A stretch of DNA of 64,000 nucleotides from an uncultured Lachnospiraceae bacterium (GTDB taxonomy: Bacteria; Bacillota; Clostridia; Lachnospirales; Lachnospiraceae), in assembly GCA_947173495.1 (NCBI GenBank), contig CAMWFQ010000004.1:155672-219671 (forward strand), given 5' to 3'. Below the pieces are notes generated by a model. That model was not told the DNA's origin. It did not search any database and saw nothing but the letters and a program-made list of their open reading frames with translations. Below are positions 53,608-61,715 of this stretch, piece after piece. The number at the start of each line of letters is the position of its first letter. Position 1 is the first letter of the stretch. Made by a program: the position numbers and the translations under genes.

Positions 53608-54678
53608 ATGCACCTTCAATTGTCAATTATAATACCGGTTTACAAAGTAGAAAAATACCTCCCTCAATGTCTCGACAGTATTGTGGCAGGGATAAATGGT
53701 AAAGGATCGGATGTGGAAGTACTGGTAATCGATGATGGATCGCCTGACAGATCAGGCGAGATTGCCGATAATTATGCATGCAGGTATCCCTATATCCGGG
53801 TGATTCACAAACAAAACGAAGGAGTAGCCGCAGCGAGAAATACAGGTATGGCGGCGGCAAAAGGCGAGTGGCTGTATTTTGTGGATTCAGATGACTGGAT
53901 CGGAGAAGGGGCAATTGAAACATTGTTTCAACGTTGCAGTACCTGTCGTGATGTAGATATTATCATGATGGATGCCTGGAAAAACACCGGGGATGAGGAG
54001 TCTGCCTGGGAGCATTTCAAAGAGGAAGCTATATGGCAGGATCAGGAGGCTCTCAGAGGTCTTCAGAAGGGGATGTTGTATTTTCCGGCGGCCGGGATCA
54101 AAACCGGAGTACCGCTGGCGGCTCCCTGGGATAAGCTGTACAGACGAAAATTTCTTCTGGAAAATAAGATTTTCTTTCACCCGGAGCTGAAAGTATTAGA
54201 TGATATGGTATTTAATGTGGAAGCCTTTGGAAAAGCAGAAAAGGCGGCTTATTATAAAGACAGGATTTATCATTATCGTTATGTTTCCGATTCTATCACG
54301 AATAATTACAGTCCGGACCGTGTGGCGCAGGATCGGAAGGTTTGGGAATATCTGGAGGATTACATGGCTGAATACGTCAGCCGGGGATCCGGAAGCGAAA
54401 AGGAGCTGGCAGAATTCAGGCAGGCATATTATTGCAGGATGATCAAGTCTTTCAGCATTTGTTGCAGGCTGTCTTTTTTCCACCCTGCAAACAGAAAAAC
54501 GTTCAGGGATAAGATAAAGTATGTAAAAAGCGTCTGGAGGACAGAACCCTATGCCACAGCCTTCAAAAATGTAAGACTCAGGAACGCGGAATGGAAATTG
54601 AAAGCAGTCGTTATTGTGCAAAGATTCGAGCTGGGAATCGGAATGTATCTGTTATATAAGCTGCAAAGCTTCTTATGA
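53608..54678 (+). CDS. GT2 family glycosyltransferase
   Basis: A 356-residue enzyme with a GT-A domain: SIIIPVYKVEKYL at the N-terminus, DDGSPDRSG, the donor motif VDSDDW (91-96) and the later LDDMVFN. The C-terminal 100 residues are basic and mostly helical. It is probably a capsule or teichoic-type glycosyltransferase. It stands alone after a repeat block and overlaps the next (minus) gene tail to tail by 6 bases. Confidence 0.88.
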   Translation: MHLQLSIIIPVYKVEKYLPQCLDSIVAGINGKGSDVEVLVIDDGSPDRSGEIADNYACRYPYIRVIHKQNEGVAAARNTGMAAAKGEWLYFVDSDDWIGEGAIETLFQRCSTCRDVDIIMMDAWKNTGDEESAWEHFKEEAIWQDQEALRGLQKGMLYFPAAGIKTGVPLAAPWDKLYRRKFLLENKIFFHPELKVLDDMVFNVEAFGKAEKAAYYKDRIYHYRYVSDSITNNYSPDRVAQDRKVWEYLEDYMAEYVSRGSGSEKELAEFRQAYYCRMIKSFSICCRLSFFHPANRKTFRDKIKYVKSVWRTEPYATAFKNVRLRNAEWKLKAVVIVQRFELGIGMYLLYKLQSFL

Positions 54679-55665
54679 TAATTTTTGGCGCACAGCGAAA
54701 GTAAGGATCGCCTCAGCCAGTCCCCGCGCGTCTCCCATTTTCACAAATATGGTATGATCATCTTCGCTGAACAGTTCGCGATTGGCAGGATTATCGCCCA
54801 GAATCATGGGTTTTTGCATTGCCTGATAGATATAAGCTTTGCCGGGAATGGTGCGTGTGGCTTTGGCGATGGTTCCGCTGAAGTGACCGGCAAGGCACAG
54901 GTCTGACTGACCGATATAGGCTGCCAGTTCCTTCTGAGAAATCCAGTCAATATATTCTATATTAGAGGAGTGAGGACAGAGGGCATGTATTTTTTTGTTT
55001 TTTACAGGACCGATGAAAAAGAAAAATAAATCCTTCTCATCTTTTAAATAAGAGATAGCCTGAAGCACAATATCAGCGCCCTGCAGAGGCAGAATACTGC
55101 CGAAGTACAGAACGACACATTTGCTTTGGAGTGCAGGAGGCTTTTGGGTTACTGCGGGATGATAGAGAGAAAGGTCTGCCTGCAGATACAGAGGATGAAG
55201 CTTTGCGGGACAAGCCTGGAATTCATCGATAAAGTATTGTCCGTGAGTATATGTATCACAGAGGATGGAATCCGCATGAGCAATTGTAAAAGCGTCTATA
55301 TAATGAAGAAAACGCCCTGCCGGTCCATTGGGTCGAAACTTTTGACGATCCAGGCATAGGGTATCATATAAAGAGATAAAAAAATCTATGATGATATATT
55401 TGCTGCGAAATTTCCAGCTAAAAAGCGGAAGGATCAGCTGGGGGGCAAAGCCGATCAAAACAGTGTCATACTTGGCTGCAGACGTTGCAAGAAGAGCAGC
55501 AAATACCTTTGTCAGTCTGAAAAGGTAATATTTGCTGGATGAGGCGATGATTCTGCAGGATTTCGCCTGTTCTTTTATCAGACGGATCTCCTGGACAATG
55601 CGTATGTAATCCTGGTTTTTGGTAGTGATGAAAAGAATATGTTTGTCTTTAATACCGGGCAGCAT
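54673..55665 (-). CDS. GT-B glycosyltransferase (GT4-like)
   Basis: A 330-residue protein with two Rossmann-like halves. The C-terminal half has the GT4 pattern VVLYFGSILPLQGADIVLQA, FFFIGP, and an acidic/aliphatic donor-site region near GKAYIYQAMQKPMILGD. The N-terminal half is short. The ribosome site is weak. Its sugar is unknown. It lies convergent to the GT2 gene. Confidence 0.75.
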   Translation of the reverse strand: MLPGIKDKHILFITTKNQDYIRIVQEIRLIKEQAKSCRIIASSSKYYLFRLTKVFAALLATSAAKYDTVLIGFAPQLILPLFSWKFRSKYIIIDFFISLYDTLCLDRQKFRPNGPAGRFLHYIDAFTIAHADSILCDTYTHGQYFIDEFQACPAKLHPLYLQADLSLYHPAVTQKPPALQSKCVVLYFGSILPLQGADIVLQAISYLKDEKDLFFFFIGPVKNKKIHALCPHSSNIEYIDWISQKELAAYIGQSDLCLAGHFSGTIAKATRTIPGKAYIYQAMQKPMILGDNPANRELFSEDDHTIFVKMGDARGLAEAILTFAVRQKLS

Positions 55666-55757
55666 ATGAAAATCTTTCTATTGGTGGAATGAAAATTATA
55701 AGGGGCTCTTGTTTGGACTTTTTGGGGATTGATTTCCAAAAGTACTTTGTGCTAAAC

Positions 55758-55815
55758 TGTTAAAAATAACAGAGCCATTTCATCCGCGGCAGTAAACTTG
55801 GATGCCCTGGCTCTA
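55758..55815 (-). terminator. Minus-strand terminator of the winged-helix gene
   Basis: Read on the minus strand, GAGCCA and GGCATCC pair with GGATG and TGGCTC, followed by TGTTATTTTT. It lies just after the stop of the regulator gene. Confidence 0.65.
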
Positions 55816-56763
55816 TAGTTCCCGTTGTTTTTGATGCTGATACAGATTGGAACATTTTTCAGCTATATAGGATAAAATTGGGCTTTGAGTGTGATAAACA
55901 GTTTCCCAGTGCTCAATAGCGATTTTTTTATTATAATTGCATTGACGAAAATCCTTTATCATAATACTTAACTGATGGTAAACCGCGTTATATTCTGCCT
56001 CTGTAAGCAGCTGCGTGCCAACAAGCAGAGAATCCTTATCGGAGAAGGTAATCTCAGAAAACATATCATCAATTATAAAAGTGGCGTTTTTATAGTCCTG
56101 CTTTTCCAGCTGGAAAACAGGGTTCAGGATATAAAAGCATTTCAGCAGCTGATCGGTATATTGTTTCAGTTTTTTTATAAGAATGTTTTGTGCCAGAACT
56201 ACATAAATTTTTCGGAGGGATTCATCGTTTTGCTGGGTTTTGAGCCAGATAATCTGATCAATCAGTTCTGAAAAGATGTGATGCAATGTCTCATTACTCG
56301 TATGACCATGATCATCTAATATTTTATATAGAATGGAATCCCAATCAGCCCCTGCAGCTTCCTGAAATTGCCGAAGCGTTTGAAGCGCAGCCGTAGCCTT
56401 GGAGGTATCCAGCGAAAAAGAAGGAAAGGAGCGTATTTTAGCCGGATGGATCGGAGGAAACATGCGCTCCATATATTGTATCCCTATTGGGCTGAGAGAA
56501 TAAAATTTTGAGCGCCCTTCTCTTTTTATTTTGAGAAGGGGAGGTTTTATGGCATCCAGCTTACTGATACAATTGCTGAGATTTGTTATGGACATATGGG
56601 TATCCGCGGCCAGGCTTTTATGCTGCAGGTTAGGATTCTGATACAGAGCCCGCAGGATACTGTTTGCAGAAGGAGAAAGAGCAGCATGAATGGACAAAAG
56701 TTCATCGTTTGATAAGGATTCATTATCAAGTGTGAAGTATTCTGTTTTCTGCAATGCTTCCAT
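55813..56763 (-). CDS. Winged-helix (MarR-like) regulator with large C-terminal domain
   Basis: A 316-residue protein. The N-terminal 100 residues look like a winged helix: SANSILRALYQNPNLQHKSLAADTHMS, then a recognition helix (ITNLSNCISKLD) and a wing (LLKIKREGRSKFYSLSPIG). The C-terminal 200 residues are helical and unrecognised. The start is firm (AGGAGG before ATG). It diverges from the 57103 operon across 339 bases holding repeated TGAACTG boxes, so it probably regulates itself and that operon. Confidence 0.75.
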   Translation of the reverse strand: MEALQKTEYFTLDNESLSNDELLSIHAALSPSANSILRALYQNPNLQHKSLAADTHMSITNLSNCISKLDAIKPPLLKIKREGRSKFYSLSPIGIQYMERMFPPIHPAKIRSFPSFSLDTSKATAALQTLRQFQEAAGADWDSILYKILDDHGHTSNETLHHIFSELIDQIIWLKTQQNDESLRKIYVVLAQNILIKKLKQYTDQLLKCFYILNPVFQLEKQDYKNATFIIDDMFSEITFSDKDSLLVGTQLLTEAEYNAVYHQLSIMIKDFRQCNYNKKIAIEHWETVYHTQSPILSYIAEKCSNLYQHQKQREL

Positions 56764-56838
56764 ATGCTCGTTCCTCCTGTTCTTATTATATTTCATAGTA
56801 TAACAGAAAAATAAAAAAGTTCAATGGGAACATAAGTT

Positions 56839-56996
56839 TTGAACTGACAGAGAATGAACTGTGTGCATGTTTATGAACTGATTTTTAGATCAAAAAAGCC
56901 GCAAAAAGAAAATTATCTGGTATAATACGGATACGTGAACTTTAGTGAGCTGTTCATTTTGGTTTGAAATATCGTTGTGAACAATAATGAACTGAT
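56839..56996. promoter_or_regulatory. TGAACTG boxes and -10 element in a divergent control region
   Basis: The 339-base gap 56764-57102 has no ORF of note. It contains TGAACTG at about 56840, 56855, 56874 and 56988, and a related inverted pair GAACTTTAGTGAGCTGTTC near 56938. A TATAAT lies at 56921-56926 without a clear -35, as expected for a regulated promoter. The boxes are candidates for binding by the divergent regulator. Confidence 0.5.
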
Positions 56997-57102
56997 GAAT
57001 TTGACACAGCTGCCTTACGTGCTGCTGGCCTGCTTGCAGGAAGAACAGTGACTGTGGGAAGAGAATACAGAATAATTCAGAGGCAAAGTGAGGTGAGAGA
57101 AT

Positions 57103-57663
57103 GTGCAGGAATGTTTGGAAACAGAGGTTAAAAGCATAAATAAGGAGCAGTATGAATGTGAAATCGAACAACTAAAATATTGCCTGGAAATCGGCAAAGA
57201 GGCTTATGAACAGGAACTGACCAGAACAGAAACCTTAAAAATGAGAACAGAAAATCTGATTAAGTATAGTACTGTTTTTATAGCGGTTGCAAATCTGGTG
57301 ATATCTCTTGCGGATAAGGGAGCATTTGGAGTTGACGCAGCATTGTGCGAAAAAGTGCTTTATGTGTGCTTAATGGTATCTATTATTATTTGTATTATTG
57401 TTGCGCTCATTGCGCAGGGGCCTTCGCGGACGGAAATGTTTCCGGATGGAGTATGGATGCTGGAAGAAGTTTATTCGAATCCTGATAAATATAAGTATGA
57501 GAATGAACGTATTTATGAGATGACTCTCAGATATGCCGGAAGAACGGAAACAATGCGGGAAAGCAATGATTTATCTTTCAGACTGATAGCTTTCTCATAT
57601 ATGATGTATATTCTCTCCATTATTTTTTTGACATGTTTACTTATAATTACAGTCAGGGTATGA
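57103..57663 (+). CDS. Three-helix membrane protein (SLATT-like), unknown function
   Basis: A 186-residue protein: an N-terminal coiled coil (about 8-50), two close membrane helices (52-70 and 84-104), a soluble stretch and a third helix (160-184). The coil plus hairpin of two helices is like SLATT-type proteins in some conflict systems, but the third helix is extra and the match is only in shape. GTG start with GAGGTGAG upstream. It is the first gene of a four-gene operon. Confidence 0.6.
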   Translation: MQECLETEVKSINKEQYECEIEQLKYCLEIGKEAYEQELTRTETLKMRTENLIKYSTVFIAVANLVISLADKGAFGVDAALCEKVLYVCLMVSIIICIIVALIAQGPSRTEMFPDGVWMLEEVYSNPDKYKYENERIYEMTLRYAGRTETMRESNDLSFRLIAFSYMMYILSIIFLTCLLIITVRV

Positions 57664-57682
57664 GCAGGAGAGAGGGGGAAGT

Positions 57683-57865
57683 ATGGAGGGAACAAAAGAG
57701 GAAATGGGCAGGGAAGAGCCTGTATCGCAGACTGAAAAGGATAAATTGAAAGAAACAAAAGAGGAAAACTATCCTTCTGTTTTTTCCGGAAGGACACCTT
57801 CCCAGGATTTGAAAAGACTAAAAGGAAGGGGTAGAACCTACCAATCATTTAAGAAAGAAGAATAG
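57683..57865 (+). CDS. Small charged hypothetical protein (60 aa)
   Basis: Lys/Glu-rich and apparently disordered, with a basic C-terminal half (LKRLKGRGRTYQSFKKEE). It lies 19 bases after the membrane protein gene; GGGGGAAG precedes the ATG. It may be an adaptor or an immunity-type small protein. No family was recognised. Confidence 0.5.
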   Translation: MEGTKEEMGREEPVSQTEKDKLKETKEENYPSVFSGRTPSQDLKRLKGRGRTYQSFKKEE

Positions 57866-57877
57866 GAAAGAAAAGTT

Positions 57878-58057
57878 ATGACAAGATTGAATTATAATGC
57901 AGAGGACAGGGAGATAAGGGAAGCGTTATATAAGGGAATGGAAGATTATACCAGGACGGCGGATGAACGTGCAAAGGCGGCTAAACATGACAGGGCAGCC
58001 AATGCCAGTGGGAAAAAGTCAGATTTACGAAAACTGGCGGCGTTTGGCAGAGTCTGA
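57878..58057 (+). CDS. Small charged hypothetical protein (59 aa)
   Basis: Begins MTRLNYNAEDREIREALYKG and ends KLAAFGRV; a helical, highly charged protein with no Cys. The ribosome site AGGAAAG lies 8 bases upstream. It falls between the 60-residue ORF and the protease gene with gaps of 12 and 2 bases, so it is part of the same operon. Confidence 0.6.
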   Translation: MTRLNYNAEDREIREALYKGMEDYTRTADERAKAAKHDRAANASGKKSDLRKLAAFGRV

Positions 58058-58059
58058 TT

Positions 58060-59478
58060 ATGGATTATGGATTGAAGGAATTCTGCGCACTGAATTTAAG
58101 CGAAGATATAAAGAAGGTCGTGGAATTTAACGTGAAAGAACAAGAAAATCTGGCTTGTCAGGTAGAAAAATATATCATTCCCCGTTTAAATGTTTTCTGG
58201 AGTATCAATCCCCCTTATTATATTTTTGAAGATGAATATGTGGAAACTGAATGGAAAGATATGATAAGCGTTCATTATATTAACACATCATATTGGACCA
58301 AAAGAACAGTAATGAGAGTACATCTTTTCCGAAATCCGGAGATGTGTCAGGAAGAATACCTGGGATTTTTTACATTGAGAAGTATTGACGATGTAGAGAT
58401 TATGCTTTCCTGTGTATATCCCAATTGGAAAAACCTGATCGTTGATTTTAAAACGGAAAGTTATTTTATGACATACAGGAAGAAAGTACACATTCATGGA
58501 AAAGAACTGAGTGCGCATACTTATCCTTTGTATATACAGGATTCCGCGGTCACGAGCTGCTCTCATGCCAGCATGATTTCCATGTCCAAATACCTGAGAG
58601 GAAAATATCATTATCAGAGAATTCGCATATTAGACATTAATAACAGCTATACTTATGGAAGAAAAAAGATTTATCCTACACTAGGGCTGGATCCGCTCCA
58701 GATGCTGGAAATTTTGGATACAAATGGAATTTCCGTTGATTATAAAACATATAGTGAGAAAATGCAGGAGGCAGTACGTGCACATATTGATTTCTGTGTT
58801 GAAAGCGCCATGCCTGTGCTGCTTGGCATCCATATAGCGGTTGATAAGGAAATTGCAGAGCATGTAGTTCAAATTGTTGGATACGCTTTAAAAGCAAACG
58901 GGGAAAAAGAATATATCATCTATGACGATTCCGGCTATTATATTGGACAGAAAAACAGCACAGAGGCTTCTGCAGCATCATTTGTGGATACCGTTTCCTG
59001 GAAGGAAATGAAAAAGCTGCTTTCCGAAGGCCGGAATAATGAGTGCGGATTCATTATGTATCCTTTACATGAAAAAATATATATTCTTTACGATGAACTG
59101 ATGAGAAGGCATCTGAATCCATTTTTGAGTCGTATAAGTGAGATGAAAAAGGATAAATTAAGACCCCGGGTATTGATTGTAGATAACAATCTGGTAAAAG
59201 AGTATCTTAATAATCTGTTGCTTGAAGAAAAAAAGTATGATGATGACAAAGTAGAAGATATTCAATATGAGGAAAAAATTGAAAAGGAAATTGAACGTCT
59301 GATTAATAAAAATCTGCCTCATTATCTGTGGGTGCTGGAAATTGGAAAGGGCAACGGAATGACAAATTTAATTTTGGTTGATCCGACTCTTAATTCAACA
59401 ACGGGAAAATCAATTTTATTATCATCGGAAACATTCACAGTAAAAGAAGGATTTGCACTGTTAAATGATTTTTCATGA
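58060..59478 (+). CDS. C39/papain-like cysteine protease, putative
   Basis: A 472-residue protein. The central domain shows the Cys-His-Asp order of the papain fold: Cys167 in TSCSHASMISMSKYL, His268 in EIAEHVVQIVGY, and Asp289/290 in IIYDDSGYY. The spacer segment LDPLQMLEILDTNGISV is typical of C39-like peptidases. The N-terminal 150 residues and a charged C-terminal part (about 400-420) are unrecognised. No signal peptide, so it probably acts inside the cell. Last gene of the operon. Confidence 0.65.
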   Translation: MDYGLKEFCALNLSEDIKKVVEFNVKEQENLACQVEKYIIPRLNVFWSINPPYYIFEDEYVETEWKDMISVHYINTSYWTKRTVMRVHLFRNPEMCQEEYLGFFTLRSIDDVEIMLSCVYPNWKNLIVDFKTESYFMTYRKKVHIHGKELSAHTYPLYIQDSAVTSCSHASMISMSKYLRGKYHYQRIRILDINNSYTYGRKKIYPTLGLDPLQMLEILDTNGISVDYKTYSEKMQEAVRAHIDFCVESAMPVLLGIHIAVDKEIAEHVVQIVGYALKANGEKEYIIYDDSGYYIGQKNSTEASAASFVDTVSWKEMKKLLSEGRNNECGFIMYPLHEKIYILYDELMRRHLNPFLSRISEMKKDKLRPRVLIVDNNLVKEYLNNLLLEEKKYDDDKVEDIQYEEKIEKEIERLINKNLPHYLWVLEIGKGNGMTNLILVDPTLNSTTGKSILLSSETFTVKEGFALLNDFS

Positions 59479-59570
59479 AGTAAAATCAGGAATGATATTA
59501 AGAAAAAATTTATCTTTCGTTAAAAAAATAGATACAATCATCTGTTATATTATGTTTTATCAAGGGAATA

Positions 59571-59604
59571 TATCGCAGAACAAAGTATTTTGCTGTCTGC
59601 GATA
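59571..59604 (+). other. Hairpin in the leader of the amidase gene
   Basis: TATCGCAGA (59571-59579) pairs with TCTGCGATA (59596-59604) around a 16-base loop. A tail of T is absent, so it is a leader structure or operator rather than a firm terminator. The rest of 59479-59630 is A+T-rich with no clear ORF. Confidence 0.4.
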
Positions 59605-59630
59605 ATTAGAAATACGAAGGATGAGGCGGG

Positions 59631-60734
59631 ATGGAACTTGATATCATAGATGTATCGAAGAATGACAGGCGGCCGGCGCCTGCCAGATCTGTACCCCGGG
59701 AAAGGAGACCGCAGCAGAAGGGACAGGTTGACAGAAACAGAGGCGGAAATCCTGGAACAGGAAGAGATCCGGGAAGAAGCCCCAGACGAAATCCCCAGAG
59801 AGGTCAGAACGGTAATATACGAAGAGTATCTGACAGGGATTTAGACAGAAATATGCGCAGGATGCCGGACAGGAATCCAGGCAGGCAATTCGATACCGAT
59901 TCAGGCAGGAGGGGAAACAGGATACCGGAGAGAGAACCTGTTCAAGCGCCGCACAGCAGGTCCGGGAGTGCGCCTGTGAGGAGAAGATCGGAAGATCGCA
60001 GACAGCAGCAGGAGAGAATCCGCCGGAAAAAGAAAAGAAGAAGACAGAAGGCGGCCGTCAGAGCGGGAGCTGTTTTCCTTTTAATAGCGATTATTATCTT
60101 ACTCATCTTCGCCCTGGTGAAGCTGATCAGCGGAGCAAGGGAAAGAGATGTGGTGCAGAAGGTTTCAGCAGTCAGCAGTGTACCGCGTAAAGAACTGCTT
60201 AAAGCAAATAAATCGACTCAAAAGCCTGTTATTACAGAAGATTTTCTCACAGTCAATGAGTTTTCAAGACCGGGGGAGGAGCTGAAAAAAGTCAACAATA
60301 TTTTTGTGCATTACACAGCGAACCGGGAGACAAGCGCTGCTCAGAACAGAAGTTATTTTGAGAATCTGGGAATTACGGGGGAGACCTCGGCCAGCGCGCA
60401 TTTTATCATCGGTTATGAGGGTGAGATTATACAGTGTATCCCTCTGGATGAAATTGCTTATGCAGTACAAAAGCGAAATTATGACTCGATTTCCATAGAA
60501 TGCTGCTATTTGAGCGAAGACGGCAAGTTTACGGATGCTACCTACCAGTCTCTGCTCCGGTTGTCAGCCTGGCTTTTAAAGGAGTACAAGCTGACTCCCG
60601 AGGATATGATGCGCCATTACGATGAGGGAGGCAAAAAATGTCCGCTGTATTATGTGGAACATGAAGGAGCATGGGAACAGTTCTTAAGGGATCTGGAGCA
60701 GTTTATTATGGACCAGGAAAATGGAAGTGTTTAG
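59631..60734 (+). CDS. Membrane-anchored N-acetylmuramoyl-L-alanine amidase with Arg-rich tail
   Basis: A 367-residue protein in three parts. Residues 1-140 are cytoplasmic and extremely Arg/Asp/Gly/Pro-rich (repeated RDPGR, RNPQR, DRDLDR). Residues 142-165 form a membrane helix. Residues 210-360 form an amidase_2/PGRP domain outside the cell: VHYTANRET (zinc His), SAHFIIG, SISIECCY and MRHYDEGGKKCP (zinc His and Cys side). It would cut the MurNAc-L-Ala bond. GAGGCGGG precedes the ATG. A terminator follows. Confidence 0.85.
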   Translation: MELDIIDVSKNDRRPAPARSVPRERRPQQKGQVDRNRGGNPGTGRDPGRSPRRNPQRGQNGNIRRVSDRDLDRNMRRMPDRNPGRQFDTDSGRRGNRIPEREPVQAPHSRSGSAPVRRRSEDRRQQQERIRRKKKRRRQKAAVRAGAVFLLIAIIILLIFALVKLISGARERDVVQKVSAVSSVPRKELLKANKSTQKPVITEDFLTVNEFSRPGEELKKVNNIFVHYTANRETSAAQNRSYFENLGITGETSASAHFIIGYEGEIIQCIPLDEIAYAVQKRNYDSISIECCYLSEDGKFTDATYQSLLRLSAWLLKEYKLTPEDMMRHYDEGGKKCPLYYVEHEGAWEQFLRDLEQFIMDQENGSV

Positions 60735-60741
60735 GAAGAAT

Positions 60742-60771
60742 GGGCAGCCTGATTATGGGCTGCTCTTTCTT
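60742..60771 (+). terminator. Intrinsic terminator of the amidase gene
   Basis: GCAGCC pairs with GGCTGC, followed by TCTTTCTTATG, the same tail as before other repeat blocks. Confidence 0.75.
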
Positions 60772-60910
60772 ATGTGCAGCCCCATGCAGAGGAAGTATGC
60801 CGCTAAAGCGGCACATGGGGCGCGCGGCGAGCAGGGGAAGATAAATTTTCCCTACTCGATTGCACACGGGCACCCAGAGGAAAAATGTCAGCAGGAGTTG
60901 ACGCAAACAT
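60770..60910 (+). repeat. Nested-hairpin repeat, one full and one truncated unit
   Basis: Unit 1 (60770-60861): GTGCA, GCCCCATG pairs with CATGGGGC; inner hairpin GCCGC-TAAA-GCGGC; second hairpin CGAGCAGGGGA / TTCCCTACTCG. Unit 2 (60862-60910) starts like the 53399 unit (GCACACGGGCACCC, inner GTCAGC-AGGA-GTTGAC), then breaks off before the 3' arm. Confidence 0.85.
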
Positions 60911-60942
60911 GGCCAAACTTTAAGAATCTCCTGCTATTTATA

Positions 60943-60971
60943 TTGACAGAGTAAAAATAACAGTGTAAAAT
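60943..60971 (+). promoter_or_regulatory. Promoter TTGACA-17-TAAAAT of the TetR gene
   Basis: A consensus -35 TTGACA (60943-60948) and TAAAAT (60966-60971) with 17 bases between. Confidence 0.75.
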
Positions 60972-60972
60972 C

Positions 60973-60986
60973 ATAACATATGTTAT
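60973..60986. promoter_or_regulatory. Palindromic operator candidate for the TetR regulator
   Basis: ATAACATATGTTAT is a perfect 14-base palindrome starting two bases after the -10. This is the expected place and form for self-repression by a TetR protein. Confidence 0.6.
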
Positions 60987-61034
60987 ACAAAAGAAGAGGT
61001 GATAGGTTAAAGATAAGTCTGAGGGCTTATTTTT

Positions 61035-61130
61035 AACTGGCAATTTGTGCCGCAAGCGGCCCAAATTGGATCGCGGATGCGAACCGCCTGTGTGGATTTC
61101 GCATCGCTTTGCCGCAAAAAGCGCGGCATG
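61035..61130 (+). other. Structured leader before the TetR gene
   Basis: Three hairpins can form: AATTTG...CAAATT with GCCGC-AA-GCGGC inside, GATGCGAA / TTCGCATC, and GCCGC / GCGGC next to the ribosome site. No riboswitch family was recognised. Confidence 0.3.
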
Positions 61131-61139
61131 GAGGTTAAC

Positions 61140-61685
61140 ATGGCAAGAAAAGAGACAATTACAAAAGAAGTGATTTTTCAGGCTGCTTTTACGATCCTTC
61201 AGGAGGAAGGGATTGATCAGGTTACGGCACGTAAACTGGCAGCCAAAGCCAGCTGCTCTACACAGCCCATTTTCCGTGTCTATAAAAATATGGAAGAACT
61301 GACCGAAGAACTGTTTGAAAAAGCATGTGTTTTTTTTCAGGATTATTATGCAGAATTCCGGAGACAGACGGTAACGCCTTTTGTAAATCTGGGACAGGCG
61401 TATATTCAATTTGCAGGCGAACATAAGAAACTATTTGAATTTATCTTTTTGTCTCCTGACCGTTTTGGGAAAAGTATGTATGATATTATAAATGGGACTG
61501 AGGGGTACATAAGCAGGGAAATACAGGCAGCCAGATCGCAGGGCAGTAAAAATCCCAGTGACCTCTTTACAAAAATGTGGATTTTCATTCATGGTGCTGC
61601 CTGTATGACGCTGACCGGAGAATATGATCTTCCGGAAAGCGAGACGATGCAGCTTCTTAAGAACTGCTATCATTCATTCAGATGA
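61140..61685 (+). CDS. TetR/AcrR-family regulator
   Basis: A 181-residue protein with an N-terminal TetR helix-turn-helix (ITKEVIFQAAFTILQEEG; QVTARKLAAKASCSTQPIFRVYKNMEELTE) and a short helical ligand domain (WIFIHGAACM near residue 150). GGAGG lies 5 bases before ATG 61140. It has its own promoter and palindrome. No transporter gene is next to it, so its target is unclear. Confidence 0.88.
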   Translation: MARKETITKEVIFQAAFTILQEEGIDQVTARKLAAKASCSTQPIFRVYKNMEELTEELFEKACVFFQDYYAEFRRQTVTPFVNLGQAYIQFAGEHKKLFEFIFLSPDRFGKSMYDIINGTEGYISREIQAARSQGSKNPSDLFTKMWIFIHGAACMTLTGEYDLPESETMQLLKNCYHSFR

Positions 61686-61715
61686 TTCAATATATACATA
61701 TGAAAGGTACGGAAG

